The notes: generated by a model from the letters alone, not told the origin. A stretch of 64,000 nt of DNA from Blautia glucerasea (GCF_020537505.1 NZ_JAJBMO010000022.1:9104-73103), one strand, 5' to 3'. Shown: positions 27,606-37,800, numbered from the stretch's first letter. Program-made: numbers and translations.

Positions 27606-30600
27606 TTAATCCTGTTCTTTTTTACGGCGTCTTCTGGTTATTTCTTCGATTGCAAGGGCTGCAAGGAAGAGCATTGCCATATAGAATCCGATTGGTGTGT
27701 CATCACCAGTCTTAACGCCTGTGGATGAGCTTGGTGTTGGTGTTGGTGTTGGTGTCTCCTCAGGAGTTACAGTAGGTGTGGCTTCCGGCTGTTCCTGGTT
27801 GATGATGGTTACCTTAGCATTGAGGTTATTTTCATCAAAGTATACATTTCCGTCTTTAACAGTCACTACATACTTAAATCCTTCCGTACCAGCAACCAGA
27901 TTTCCCTCTGCATCAGTCTCTGCAACATAGAGATTAAAGGATTCACCAGGCATTACAACCGCCTGAGTGCTCTCAGATACAGTAGATCCGCCAGCAAGGT
28001 CAAGCGTGAGGATGTTCTTCTCAGTTCTTGTGGAAAGAGTTGTGCACTCTTTGTCATCAAAGATACCTGCATAGAAGACTCCATCGCTTTCCAGAGCATT
28101 TCCGTCGGCACCAAGAAGCTCCTTGGTTACATTCAGATTTGCGATCTTGTAGAATCCATCCGGCCATTCGTTGAACTGGTTCTCGAATGTGATGCTGCTC
28201 TTTGCGCCATCCTCTGTTACGGTGATCTCTTTGCCCTGCGGATAAGCTGGGATATAAACTTTTCCATCAGGGGTCATGCCTGATTCAACTGCCTTTCCTG
28301 CTTCGTCAGTCTCACTTACATAGTAGGTTCTTCCAAGATCCACTCCTGTAAATGTGACAGTTGAAGAAGATGCATTCTTGAACTCGAGTGCTTTTACATC
28401 AGAAGCAAGGATCGTGCATTCTTCATCTGCAAAAAGTGCTACATAGAAGGTCATGTCTTTTGCACCAGCAAGTGCATCGTTCAGCTTCAGTTCCTTCGTG
28501 ATCTCAATTGCAGCTGTCTCGCTCTTGGTCATGGCATCCTTCATCTCAACTGCATTCTTGGTATCATCCGCATCAACGGTGAAGGTGATCGGCTCTGCGA
28601 TCTCATATCCTAATGGTGCTTCTGCCTCAACCAGTTTGTAGGTTGCACCAAGAACAAGTTTTGCTGTGATCACATGTGGAGTACCATCTGAAACCCACTC
28701 TTCCACAACCTTGTCATCTGCATCCACAACCTGAAGTTTTGCTCCGGAAAGAGCTTTCAGGCTGGTATCGTCCACCTTGGAAATGGTGACCTTGGTAGTG
28801 TCATTGACAAATTTAATTGCTTCTTCCGTGTAATCTTCACCATTCACCTTGGTGGTAAGCTTCAGAGTACCATCTCGGTTGTCTTCTACTTCTACGGTTA
28901 CTGTATAAACAGTGTTGTCATATACGTAGATGTCCGCTTCTGACGGGATTTTCTCGTTTACCGTGTAGGTAAAGGTCTGTCCAACTGCTTTCTCATTGTA
29001 TGAAAGCTTGCTGAAATTAATTGCACCGTGTTCATCGTTCTTAACCGTTTCAATTACATTTCCGTCGGCATCTTTCAACTCAAACTCGAAGGTACCAAGC
29101 TCTTCGCCTTCTATCTTCATAGACTTCCGGGCTTTCAGCTCAAGGTCAGCGGAAGCACTGTAGGTGTTAGTGAAGGCAACTGCTTTTGCAAAGCTGCTTT
29201 CCTCTTCCGGTTCACCATTCTCTACAGGTTTGCCGTTCTCTACAGTTTCTCCGTTCTTTGTGACTGCGGTAACTTTCGCTGTTAACTTGCCTGCATTGTC
29301 ATCTGTTACGTCTACTTTTACAACGTATTTGCTTTCATCATACTGGTATGCCGGTTTCTCATCTTTTACTTCGGTAATCTGGTAATAATAGATTCCGGAT
29401 TTCTCGTATGTGATGATTGGGAATGTGATGGCACCGCCGTCAGCATTCTTCACAGTTTCGTTGTAACCATTTTCTACTGCATTTCCATCTGCATCAATTT
29501 CTGTTGCCTGGAAACTAAACTGCTCTGCTTCCAGTGTCTGGCCCTCCAGAGTCTTGGTTGCACCAAGGACAATCTGACCAGATGTAGTGTAGATGTTGGT
29601 AAATTCCATGCCTGCTACGGTTGCATCCTCGGAGGCTGCCTTAGAGGAATGGATAACCGGAGTTACTGTTAAAGTACCGTTGCCTGCATCTTTTACAGTT
29701 ACCTTGATGGTGTAGATGGTGTCGTCGTAGGTGTAACCTGCTGCGTCACCTTTCACCTCATTTACAGTGTACTGATACTCGCCGGTATCATCTACTTTCT
29801 TATCTGTGTTATCTTTGTAAGCTGCATCTTTTACAAGGCTGTACTTAATTTCGTCAAAGGTTACGTTACCGTCAGCATCGTTGGTCTTGGTCTGAAGCAC
29901 ATTGCCATCTTTATCCCGAAGCTCGAATGTAAACTGACCTGCTGCAAGTGGTGTCTCTGTGGTTGTCAAGGTCTTCTTAGCTGTCAGATTCAGAGATCCG
30001 GATGCGGAGTAGGTGTTCTCCATCGTAACTACATTGTCAGTGTCATCCGCACTTACAGTAAACTCGACAGATTTTGCTAAAGCATAACCTTTTGGTGCAG
30101 ATTTCTCAACTAATGTGTAGGTTTCACCAAGAATCAGTTTGCCGATGATTACGTGTGGTGTTCCATCTGTGGTCCAAGTCTCAATTGGGTTGCCATCTTT
30201 ATCCTGGATTTCAAGTACTACACCTGAAAGCTGGTTGCCAAGGGCATCTACTTTGGTGATGGTGGCTTTGGTAGGCGTATTTGTCATTGATACTTCATAT
30301 ACTTTTACCTCAGCCTGTTTTGCAAGAACTTCTTTTACTTGTGTCTTTGCTGCATCTCCGCTTGGCGTTACATAGCCTGTCGGTGCCTTTGTCTCTACAA
30401 AGTAATAGCTTCCTGGGTCTACACTTATCTCAATGATTCCGTTTTCATCTGTTACTAACGGCACTTCATTGATCTTGGTGTCCGCCTTTCCTTCTTCCGC
30501 ACGGTATAAGTCGAACTCTGCTCCCGCAAGTTTTTTACCGTCTGTTCCGGTCTTCTCCAGTTTCAGCTTTCCTTCGTTTTCCTCCGTGTTGCTTACATTG

Positions 30601-33600
30601 GTCGTATACGTTACTACGAATGCCTGACCTGCTTTTACTACTACGGTCTCAGTCTTAGCATCTGTTCCAACCGGGGTTACATAGCCTGACGGAGCTTCTG
30701 TTTCCACAAAGTAATAGCTTCCCGGTTCTACATTATCAACTGTGATTTTTCCATCTTTGTCAGTTACATAAGAACCACGATTCTCATCCGGATTTCCAAC
30801 CTTATACAGGTCGAATTTTGCTCCCTCAAGAGCTGCTCCTTCTGCTCCTGTCTTCAGCAGTTCCAGTTTTCCTTTACTTTCTTCCGTATTACTCTTCTCG
30901 AATGTATAGGTTAACTTTTCCTTCTGGCCTGCTTTTACTGTCTTTGTCTCTGTCCTTGCTGCTTCACCGCCTGGTGTTACGTAACCTGACGGAGCTTCTG
31001 TTTCTACAAAGTAATAGCTTCCCGGTTCTACGTCATCAACTGTGATCTTTCCATCCTTGCCAGTCACATAAGAGCCACGCTTTTCATCCAGATTTCCAAC
31101 CTTATACAGGTCGAATTTTGCTCCCTCAAGGGCTGCTCCTTCTGCTCCTGTCTTCAGCAGTTCCAGTTTTCCTTTACTCTCTTCTGTATTGCTCATTTCG
31201 AAAGTATAAGTCTTTACTTCTGTCTGGCCTGCTGCAACTTCCTTAACCCCTGTCTTTGCTGCATCTCCGCTTGGGGTTACATAACCTGTCGGCGCTTTTG
31301 TTTCTTTGAAATAATAGCTTCCCGGTTCTACGCCGTCAACTGTGATCTTTCCATCCTCTCCGGTTGTATAGGTTCCAATCAGGGTTTCCGGATTTCCTGT
31401 TTTATACAGTTCGAATTCTGCTCCTGCAAGCGCCATTCCACCGACGCCTTTTTTAATAAGCTTCAGAATTCCTTTTTCTGGATAAGTATTTGTAATTTCC
31501 ACAGAATGTCCATCACTAGCTGACGCTAAAGCAAACTCAGCATTAACAACATCCTTGCCATCTAACTTATACGATGTTTGATATACCACATTTGCACCAT
31601 TCATTTCCTCTACCGTATAAGTTCCTGCTGGTAAATCTTTAATAGATACTGTACTATTGCCAGCAATAGAAAATTCTATTGTACTACCACTTATAGAAAC
31701 ACTATTTTCAACTACATTTGAAACAATCGCATTCTCAAGATTAATTCTCTCTGTATTTGTAACCTTTATTTTAAAGGATTCAGCATACTCTGAAGCATCT
31801 CCTCCTGTTACTATTTTACTAATAGTTAAATTTACCTTACGGTCTGTGACTGTTTTGGTAATGCCGCCTTTCGTGATCATTATCTCTGAAATATCTTCAT
31901 TTGCTGCAACTATTTCACTTACTAACGCGGTTGCTGTATTTTTTGAAATGGTTGTATCATCATAACGTATAAAATAATGTTTTGATGGATCAGATATTTC
32001 ATATCCTGCTGGCGGATTTGTCTCTACCCAATAGTAAATAACTCCAGCCTTTATATCAGTTACTTTTGCCTGTCCATTCTGATCAGTTATCACTTCACAA
32101 TGCAAAGTCGGATCGCCAGTAATTTTCTTAGTGTCTTTATCATATGTCACACTATAAACTTTAAATGTAGCTCCTGAAAGTTTTTCAGAAAGATCACTGT
32201 TTGATTTTTCAAACATAAATTCATCGTTACTGCCACTGATAGTTGCACCATGAGATTTAACAGTAACATTCTTCTTATCTTCCGTTGACTTAGTTACTTT
32301 TCCTGACAAGGTAACTCTATTTATTAGTTCCTGATCTCCAAGTTCAGATACTCTTACTCTGTATTTTATTACAACATGCTTTTCATCAGGAATAGTAATT
32401 TTTAATTTTCTCCCTACAAGTTCATAAGATATATTTACAGGCTGGTTTTCTCCATCTGCTGCAAATATTGTTTTTCCTTCAATTCCATTAGGCATAAGCT
32501 CGACGCCTTCTGGTAATTCATCTATAAGTGTAAGTGTAGCCTCATCAGATAGCTTTAACCCTTCCTCATTTACCGTAATTGTATAGTCTAATTTATCATG
32601 CTCTTTTATGCCATCTGAACTCTTTGCAATATAAGTATGATTAATGGTGATAGAATCTTCAGTGCCAGTCAGTTCTTTCTCTCCCTCATCATATACTTTT
32701 ACACAGTTTGTATATGTATGAGAATCATTTAAAAATTTAGAATCAACTACAGTTGTATAGGTAACTATATATTTGTTTCCGCTTAATCCACCTAACCTTG
32801 CACTAATAGTGTTATTCTCCAACGTAGGTACTATTGCAGTTTCTGCTCCATCATTGACTTTAACGTTAAAGCTACCTTCCTTGTAGGACATTCCATCTGG
32901 AATCGTATCTTTGAATGTAACATTTTTATCAGGTGTATATGTTTTAGCCAGGTCATTGATAACGACAAACCAAGTTACCTCACGTGTTTTTTTGTTATAA
33001 TTTCCATGTGATTTCGTGACATCGTATGTAGATAAATATCTAGCTTTAGCGCTATCCTCTCCAATGTAAGTCCAATTATCTACATAAAGAGTACCTTTAT
33101 TATAAAACCATTTTCCAGCACCAGTAATTGTAGCAAACCCTGCTTCATAAATAAATGGTATTTTTATAATAATATTATCAGATAAACTTCCAAATATAAA
33201 GCTACGGCTACTTGCATCATAAGTATAATCTTCTACTGAAGAACCATCCTTTTCTTTTACAACTGTTACTTTTGATGCATCAATAGCATATCCATCTGTA
33301 CTTTTAGGCCCCCCATCTTTATCACTATAGCCCATATCGTTTTCTTGTACTCTGACATTATTTAACGTTGTTCCTGTTGGAACTTTTACTGTAATAGTCC
33401 ACCAGACATAGCTTCCATCGTTTGTGGGATCAAACTTTTCAAACTTTTTCTCTATTTCTGCCTTAGATTTACTTCCATAATCAACTGATTCATATGTTGA
33501 GTCTTTATTTCCATCATTTTCTCCTGGTGGCAATGTTTCAATATCATTTTTTACATTATGCCAACCCGATAGATCTGTTCCCTCCGTTGTTGTTTTATAC

Positions 33601-35750
33601 GTAATCGTATATTTACTTGTTGTTGATTCACTAAACGTATAATCCAAAAAAGTATGCTGCTGATTATCATCACTTGAAAAATCAGTTGGCGGTATGGGTG
33701 TCAAACCAGGTAATTCAGGTGTCACACTAAATGACCCTTCTACATATTTCTGATTTTTTGACATTTTATCTATAAGTCTGTAACCATTTAAATCTGTTAC
33801 ACCATCGCCAACTGTAATTGTATACGTAAATACAGTATCTTTTGTCCCATCCTCTTTGGTTGTTTCAGATTTCGTTACTTTTTTTTGAGTCACATCTCTT
33901 TTTACAGTAATTTTTGTTTCATCTTCTGGAGTATTTTTTGTGCCCTCCCAGTTCCAAGAAGCTTTATTGGTAATCTCACTGTTCCAACCAGTGTTCTCTA
34001 CTGTAGTCTGATAAGTAACTTTATAATAATCTCCAGCTTTTATTTCTTTTCCTAAAGCTGCTTTCACATCTACTGTAAAGACTCCATTTTCTACAGTTAC
34101 TGGCACCTCAATATTATCATTAATTTTAATCTTGCCGCCAATAATTTCTTGTCCTGCTCCTAAAGTATCTGTAAGTACAAGCTTGTCAAGATCGGCATTT
34201 GCTTTAAATGTTATTTCATAATTAAGTTTTCCATCAGCAGACCATACAACTCTTCCATCATCAGCTTGTTGTCCTTGTACCTTCTTAGAAGTTTCTGTTT
34301 TTACTTCTTCAAATTTGACAACTGTTTTATCGGTTATACCCGGAAATTCTATTTCTTTTTCTGAATCAGTCTTAATTACAGAAGAATCGAAACTGCAATT
34401 AAGCAAAAATGTTCCTTTAACATCAGAGGTGTGATTTTGTATATAGTTTGAATCTATGTATAAATATACTTTTCCATTCTTAACTTTATAAGTTCCTGCA
34501 TTTGTGTTTCCGTCATAAATTATGCCTACACTATCCTCAACAATAGAACTAAACACTCCACCTTCAGCAGAGCTTAAGAGGCTGCTTATATCGTAAACCC
34601 ATGTAGGATTATTTTTTGCAATATCCAACTTATCATCATCAATTACATATGAGAAAGCAAACTCTAATGTACCTTTTCGATTCACGTTTTCAACACTTGA
34701 TGTTGCTGATACTTTAAGACCTCCGGCTTTCACCAGCTCTGTCAAATTAGCTTCTTTACCTGAATTATTTTCTTCTCCTGCCGATGTGTTCTCATAAGTC
34801 GTCACACCACCCACAATCGAAAAACTCTCCTGCGTAAACCCCATACCTGTAACTTCACCATTTTCATTGGTATTTACATAATCGGTTACGACTTCGGCCT
34901 GTCCATCATTGTCCAGATGGACAACATCTTTATTTACGATGTCTCCCTCAACAGTGCTTTCCTGAATTTTCTTAAAGTTCATATCTACTTTTACATTTCC
35001 GCTTTCTGGCTCGATTCGGCTTCCGTCAGCGGTCAGGAAATATACATCGTAAAGTACGTACTCAGCTTCCGTATTCTCAGCGTCCAGTCCCAACTGGCTG
35101 CTCAGCTGGCTGTTGAATGCTGCTACTGCTGCATTGTAGCGGTCAGTACCAGGTGCGATATAGTCAGCTTTGATCTCTGCATCCTGTGGAAGGTTTGCAT
35201 CTTCCGGAGCTGTTGCTGTAATCACTACACGACTGTCTTCGTATCTGAAAGAAGTCTTCGGTGCTTCTGTCGGAGTAGGTGTCGGTGTCTCACTTGGCAC
35301 GGCGCTTACTTCTGGAGTAGGAGTTGCAGTTACCTCAGCAGCTGGTGTTGCAGTAGCTTCCGGTGCTGCAGGTGCTTCCGTCACTTCTGCTGTCGGTGTC
35401 TCTGTTGGAGCTGCTGCAGGCGCTTCCGTTGGCTGCTCTGCAGGTGCTTCTGTTGGCTGCTCTGCTGGTGCTTCTGTTGGCTCCTGAACTGGCTCTTCAG
35501 CAGGAGTTTCCGGTTCTTCCTGAGGTTCTTCTGGTTCCTCAGCAACCGGTTCTTCGGGCTCTTCTGCTACCGGTTCTGCTTCCTCCTCTGTGTATTCTTC
35601 TGCTTCACTTTCGGACGGAGTAGGGGTTACAGTCTCGTCCTCAACATAGGTATCGTCTGTTGCCAGAACAGTCAGACTGGACTGCTGGAATACCATAGAT
35701 ACCGCCAGAAGTATGGCAAAAAATGATTTCAGCCTCGATTTCTTTTTCAT
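27606..35750 (-). CDS. Giant surface protein with SpaA/Cna-B and FctA-like isopeptide domains
   Basis: A 2,714-residue secreted, probably wall-attached protein. Order: signal peptide 1-30 (VLA/TDD); Pro/Glu/Thr-rich stalk to about 167 with EEPVAEEP and TEAPAEQP repeats; a DGSRIEPESGNVKV domain (about 168-320); an AT-rich coded pilin-like region (about 330-1240); SpaA-like domains with E-box forms such as VETNPPAGYE; four about-100-residue SpaA repeats (about 1420-1825; LELLKTGAEGAALEGAKFDL, VETEAPSGYVTP); three FctA/Spy0128-like domains (about 1915-2310); further SpaA-like units; a Pro/Thr tail; then TGVKTGDDTP, a hydrophobic helix and RRRRKKEQD, a non-canonical sorting signal. Start 35750 follows AAAAAGGAGG. 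Likely adhesion; ligand unknown. Confidence 0.88.
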   Translation of the reverse strand: MKKKSRLKSFFAILLAVSMVFQQSSLTVLATDDTYVEDETVTPTPSESEAEEYTEEEAEPVAEEPEEPVAEEPEEPQEEPETPAEEPVQEPTEAPAEQPTEAPAEQPTEAPAAAPTETPTAEVTEAPAAPEATATPAAEVTATPTPEVSAVPSETPTPTPTEAPKTSFRYEDSRVVITATAPEDANLPQDAEIKADYIAPGTDRYNAAVAAFNSQLSSQLGLDAENTEAEYVLYDVYFLTADGSRIEPESGNVKVDMNFKKIQESTVEGDIVNKDVVHLDNDGQAEVVTDYVNTNENGEVTGMGFTQESFSIVGGVTTYENTSAGEENNSGKEANLTELVKAGGLKVSATSSVENVNRKGTLEFAFSYVIDDDKLDIAKNNPTWVYDISSLLSSAEGGVFSSIVEDSVGIIYDGNTNAGTYKVKNGKVYLYIDSNYIQNHTSDVKGTFLLNCSFDSSVIKTDSEKEIEFPGITDKTVVKFEEVKTETSKKVQGQQADDGRVVWSADGKLNYEITFKANADLDKLVLTDTLGAGQEIIGGKIKINDNIEVPVTVENGVFTVDVKAALGKEIKAGDYYKVTYQTTVENTGWNSEITNKASWNWEGTKNTPEDETKITVKRDVTQKKVTKSETTKEDGTKDTVFTYTITVGDGVTDLNGYRLIDKMSKNQKYVEGSFSVTPELPGLTPIPPTDFSSDDNQQHTFLDYTFSESTTSKYTITYKTTTEGTDLSGWHNVKNDIETLPPGENDGNKDSTYESVDYGSKSKAEIEKKFEKFDPTNDGSYVWWTITVKVPTGTTLNNVRVQENDMGYSDKDGGPKSTDGYAIDASKVTVVKEKDGSSVEDYTYDASSRSFIFGSLSDNIIIKIPFIYEAGFATITGAGKWFYNKGTLYVDNWTYIGEDSAKARYLSTYDVTKSHGNYNKKTREVTWFVVINDLAKTYTPDKNVTFKDTIPDGMSYKEGSFNVKVNDGAETAIVPTLENNTISARLGGLSGNKYIVTYTTVVDSKFLNDSHTYTNCVKVYDEGEKELTGTEDSITINHTYIAKSSDGIKEHDKLDYTITVNEEGLKLSDEATLTLIDELPEGVELMPNGIEGKTIFAADGENQPVNISYELVGRKLKITIPDEKHVVIKYRVRVSELGDQELINRVTLSGKVTKSTEDKKNVTVKSHGATISGSNDEFMFEKSNSDLSEKLSGATFKVYSVTYDKDTKKITGDPTLHCEVITDQNGQAKVTDIKAGVIYYWVETNPPAGYEISDPSKHYFIRYDDTTISKNTATALVSEIVAANEDISEIMITKGGITKTVTDRKVNLTISKIVTGGDASEYAESFKIKVTNTERINLENAIVSNVVENSVSISGSTIEFSIAGNSTVSIKDLPAGTYTVEEMNGANVVYQTSYKLDGKDVVNAEFALASASDGHSVEITNTYPEKGILKLIKKGVGGMALAGAEFELYKTGNPETLIGTYTTGEDGKITVDGVEPGSYYFKETKAPTGYVTPSGDAAKTGVKEVAAGQTEVKTYTFEMSNTEESKGKLELLKTGAEGAALEGAKFDLYKVGNLDEKRGSYVTGKDGKITVDDVEPGSYYFVETEAPSGYVTPGGEAARTETKTVKAGQKEKLTYTFEKSNTEESKGKLELLKTGAEGAALEGAKFDLYKVGNPDENRGSYVTDKDGKITVDNVEPGSYYFVETEAPSGYVTPVGTDAKTETVVVKAGQAFVVTYTTNVSNTEENEGKLKLEKTGTDGKKLAGAEFDLYRAEEGKADTKINEVPLVTDENGIIEISVDPGSYYFVETKAPTGYVTPSGDAAKTQVKEVLAKQAEVKVYEVSMTNTPTKATITKVDALGNQLSGVVLEIQDKDGNPIETWTTDGTPHVIIGKLILGETYTLVEKSAPKGYALAKSVEFTVSADDTDNVVTMENTYSASGSLNLTAKKTLTTTETPLAAGQFTFELRDKDGNVLQTKTNDADGNVTFDEIKYSLVKDAAYKDNTDKKVDDTGEYQYTVNEVKGDAAGYTYDDTIYTIKVTVKDAGNGTLTVTPVIHSSKAASEDATVAGMEFTNIYTTSGQIVLGATKTLEGQTLEAEQFSFQATEIDADGNAVENGYNETVKNADGGAITFPIITYEKSGIYYYQITEVKDEKPAYQYDESKYVVKVDVTDDNAGKLTAKVTAVTKNGETVENGKPVENGEPEEESSFAKAVAFTNTYSASADLELKARKSMKIEGEELGTFEFELKDADGNVIETVKNDEHGAINFSKLSYNEKAVGQTFTYTVNEKIPSEADIYVYDNTVYTVTVEVEDNRDGTLKLTTKVNGEDYTEEAIKFVNDTTKVTISKVDDTSLKALSGAKLQVVDADDKVVEEWVSDGTPHVITAKLVLGATYKLVEAEAPLGYEIAEPITFTVDADDTKNAVEMKDAMTKSETAAIEITKELKLNDALAGAKDMTFYVALFADEECTILASDVKALEFKNASSSTVTFTGVDLGRTYYVSETDEAGKAVESGMTPDGKVYIPAYPQGKEITVTEDGAKSSITFENQFNEWPDGFYKIANLNVTKELLGADGNALESDGVFYAGIFDDKECTTLSTRTEKNILTLDLAGGSTVSESTQAVVMPGESFNLYVAETDAEGNLVAGTEGFKYVVTVKDGNVYFDENNLNAKVTIINQEQPEATPTVTPEETPTPTPTPSSSTGVKTGDDTPIGFYMAMLFLAALAIEEITRRRRKKEQD
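30280..31480 (-). repeat. Four 300-bp tandem repeats inside the surface-protein gene
   Basis: Equivalent bases recur exactly 300 bp apart: the block encoding DDVEPGSYYF/DNVEPGSYYF lies at about 31320, 31020, 30720 and (more diverged) 30420. The two central copies are nearly identical in DNA, including GCTCCTTCTGCTCCTG and CAGTTCCAGTTTTCC, which points to recent duplication or gene conversion. Each copy encodes one SpaA-like domain. Confidence 0.85.
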
Positions 35751-35845
35751 GGTTACGTCCTCCTTTTTAATGATCGAGTTTTCCTTTTTCATTAAGCTTT
35801 GAGTGTGGCTTTACAGGCAGAAGTGCCCAAAAACCCGTTTTCATC

Positions 35846-35874
35846 ATCATATCACACAGTTTTTAAAGGGGCAA
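35846..35874 (-). promoter_or_regulatory. Probable promoter of the giant surface protein
   Basis: Minus strand TTGCCC (35869-35874), 17-bp spacer, TATGAT (35846-35851). A leader of about 90 nt precedes the AAAAAGGAGG ribosome binding site. Confidence 0.55.
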
Positions 35875-36164
35875 TATTTGAGGTTGCTTAAAAAAATCCC
35901 TGTTTTCTGCTGTTTTACTAAGGAATCGGGCACTAACCGTCCCTTATTTTCGTGTTTTTATAGTGTGTATTTTAGTGTACTTGCTATTTTTTCGATTTTT
36001 TATTGAAAAAAGCACACATTTTCTCATTTTTTCTCCTTTCACCATACAAAAAACCACATTTTTACTTCATTTCTCTCCATTCAATTTTCAGCGTTTTGCA
36101 CAATTTCAGTTCCTATTTTCTAAACTATATTCGCTCTGTTTTTCGTATTTTCTCATGGTGTATC

Positions 36165-36193
36165 TTGATGTACAGTTTTTCTCGTGGTATAAT
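36165..36193 (+). promoter_or_regulatory. Promoter of the transposase gene
   Basis: TTGATG (36165-36170), 17-bp spacer, consensus TATAAT (36188-36193), about 95 bp upstream of the start codon. Confidence 0.7.
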
Positions 36194-36288
36194 GAGTGCC
36201 AGAAAACCAATGTGCTTATGCAATTGACAAACAAAGAATAAGCAGCATCTTCATTTTCAAATGATAAAACCATACAGGAGGACACCCT

Positions 36289-37800
36289 ATGTTTCTGAAA
36301 AAGACTCCTAAGGCAAAGGGAACTTACCTTGCCATCACCGAATCCTACTATGACAAAGAGAAGAAAGCCACCCGTCAGAAGACTATTATGGGGCTGGGGT
36401 ATCTGGAAGATTTGAAGAAAGATTATCCGGATCCTATCAGCCATTTTGAGAAGGTGGTCTCGGATATGAACCAGGAGCGTGAAGATAAGAAGAACTCTGT
36501 GGTATATGTTGACCTTACTGCTACTCTCTCACCGGGAGAGCACTCTCTGAAAAATGTAGGCTATGGCGTTCTGAAATATCTTTACAAGGAACTGCAGCTG
36601 GATATTTTCTGGCGTACTAAAACCTGGAACCTTTCTCTTACCTATAATATAGAAGAGATTTTTCGATATATTGTTATTTCCCGTATTCTTTACCCAAGCT
36701 GTACCTGGAATGAAGCGATTGAAAAAGGGCTCTATTTCGAAGAGCCAGGTAGCATCTCAGAAGAAGACCTGGATTCTGCTTTGAATATTATGGTAAGATT
36801 TCAAAAAGATCTGCAGAAGTGGATTTATGAACATTCCAGCAGCATCCTTTCCAGAGATGCCGCTTCTACTTTTTTAGACCATACAGACTATACTTTTTCC
36901 ATCCCAGGAAACATGCCATCTGACACGCAGCCAAATACCAGGCGTACGGATTCCACCCTTCACCTGGATTTTCTCACAGACAGGAATGGAATTCCAATCG
37001 CATATGATCTATCTACCAGTGGTATTATGTTGAACCAGTCTGTCCCTAACGCAGTAAAAAAGTTAAAAAGAGATAATCCCAAAACTCGTTTTTATAATAC
37101 TGCGCCTGCACGTCCAGAGGCGGAACCTTTCATTTGTAATGGGGTTCCAGCAGATGGATATATTTATGGTCTGCCTGTACACACTTCCAATGCAGAATTC
37201 AAGGATTGGGTTCTGAAGGATGGGTATCAGGAAATGAAGGTTTTGAACGAAAAATATCAGACCATCCCACTTCTTTATAAAGAGAGGATTTTTGAAGAAA
37301 GGGAAAAACAATTCGTTTACTATCATGAGCTTCAGGCCAGACAGCAGCGCCTTGCCAGGGAGTCTTCCGGACGACGTACCGGGTTGAAGCTGGACGGATA
37401 TACCGCTATCGCTACGAATAACCTGGAGGCGGATAATCTTACTCCTTACCGCCTTTTCAACGGACTTCGCCACATGGAGAAGATTTTCCGGGATTCCAAA
37501 AGCCAGTGCGACTCTGCTGCTACTTTCACCTGGACGCCCGATAAGATCAACGCCCATTTCGTGATCGGGTTTGTTTCCTTTACCTTAATGCGAATGCTGC
37601 AGGCGAAGCTTGATTTCCAGTTTTCCATGGAGCAGATCAGTACTTCTTTGCAGAGGTATAATTGCGTGCAGATTGCAGGAAATATTTATCAGTTTACTTA
37701 TTATGATGAGATCCTGGATGCCTGTGAAAAGGTTCTGAAACTGGAACTGCATAATAAATACCGCAGCCAGCTCCAGATCCGGAGACTGCTGCGGTATTAA
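36289..37800 (+). CDS. IS1634-like DDE transposase, possibly degenerate
   Basis: A 503-residue protein related to IS1634/IS1549 transposases (IS4-like DDE fold). N-terminal segment YLAITESYYDKEKKATRQK, the first Asp in FLDHTDYTFSIP (about residue 196), and the C-terminal block DGYTAIATNNLE, MEKIFRDSKS (catalytic Glu) and TWTPDKINAHFVIGF are recognisable. The segment where the family has the second catalytic Asp (VVADRGLN-type) reads RFYNTAPARPE, with no Asp, so activity is doubtful. AGGAGG precedes ATG 36289. The frame is otherwise intact. I could not find flanking inverted repeats or a target duplication. Confidence 0.82.
   Translation: MFLKKTPKAKGTYLAITESYYDKEKKATRQKTIMGLGYLEDLKKDYPDPISHFEKVVSDMNQEREDKKNSVVYVDLTATLSPGEHSLKNVGYGVLKYLYKELQLDIFWRTKTWNLSLTYNIEEIFRYIVISRILYPSCTWNEAIEKGLYFEEPGSISEEDLDSALNIMVRFQKDLQKWIYEHSSSILSRDAASTFLDHTDYTFSIPGNMPSDTQPNTRRTDSTLHLDFLTDRNGIPIAYDLSTSGIMLNQSVPNAVKKLKRDNPKTRFYNTAPARPEAEPFICNGVPADGYIYGLPVHTSNAEFKDWVLKDGYQEMKVLNEKYQTIPLLYKERIFEEREKQFVYYHELQARQQRLARESSGRRTGLKLDGYTAIATNNLEADNLTPYRLFNGLRHMEKIFRDSKSQCDSAATFTWTPDKINAHFVIGFVSFTLMRMLQAKLDFQFSMEQISTSLQRYNCVQIAGNIYQFTYYDEILDACEKVLKLELHNKYRSQLQIRRLLRY

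Larger units (their letters stand above)
35751..36288. other. AT-rich intergenic region between surface protein and transposase
   Basis: No gene is evident in these 538 bases. It holds the divergent promoters of the surface protein (35846-35874) and transposase (36165-36193). Between them is a very T-rich stretch (about 35940-36160) and two related words, GTGTATTTTAGTGTAC (about 35965) and GTGTATCTTGATGTAC (about 36159), matching at 12 of 16 positions, which might be transposase-binding or end sequences. No convincing terminal inverted repeat was found. Confidence 0.6.

Noticed and set aside
30280-31480. Regular 300-bp repeats that could look like an array
   Set aside because: They are in-frame, encode SpaA domains and have no short repeat/spacer structure, so they are not CRISPR.
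34917-35726. Plus-strand frame rich in Cys, Arg and Trp opposite the surface-protein stalk
   Set aside because: Produced by the repetitive Pro/Glu/Thr codons read in reverse; no RBS and no credible protein.
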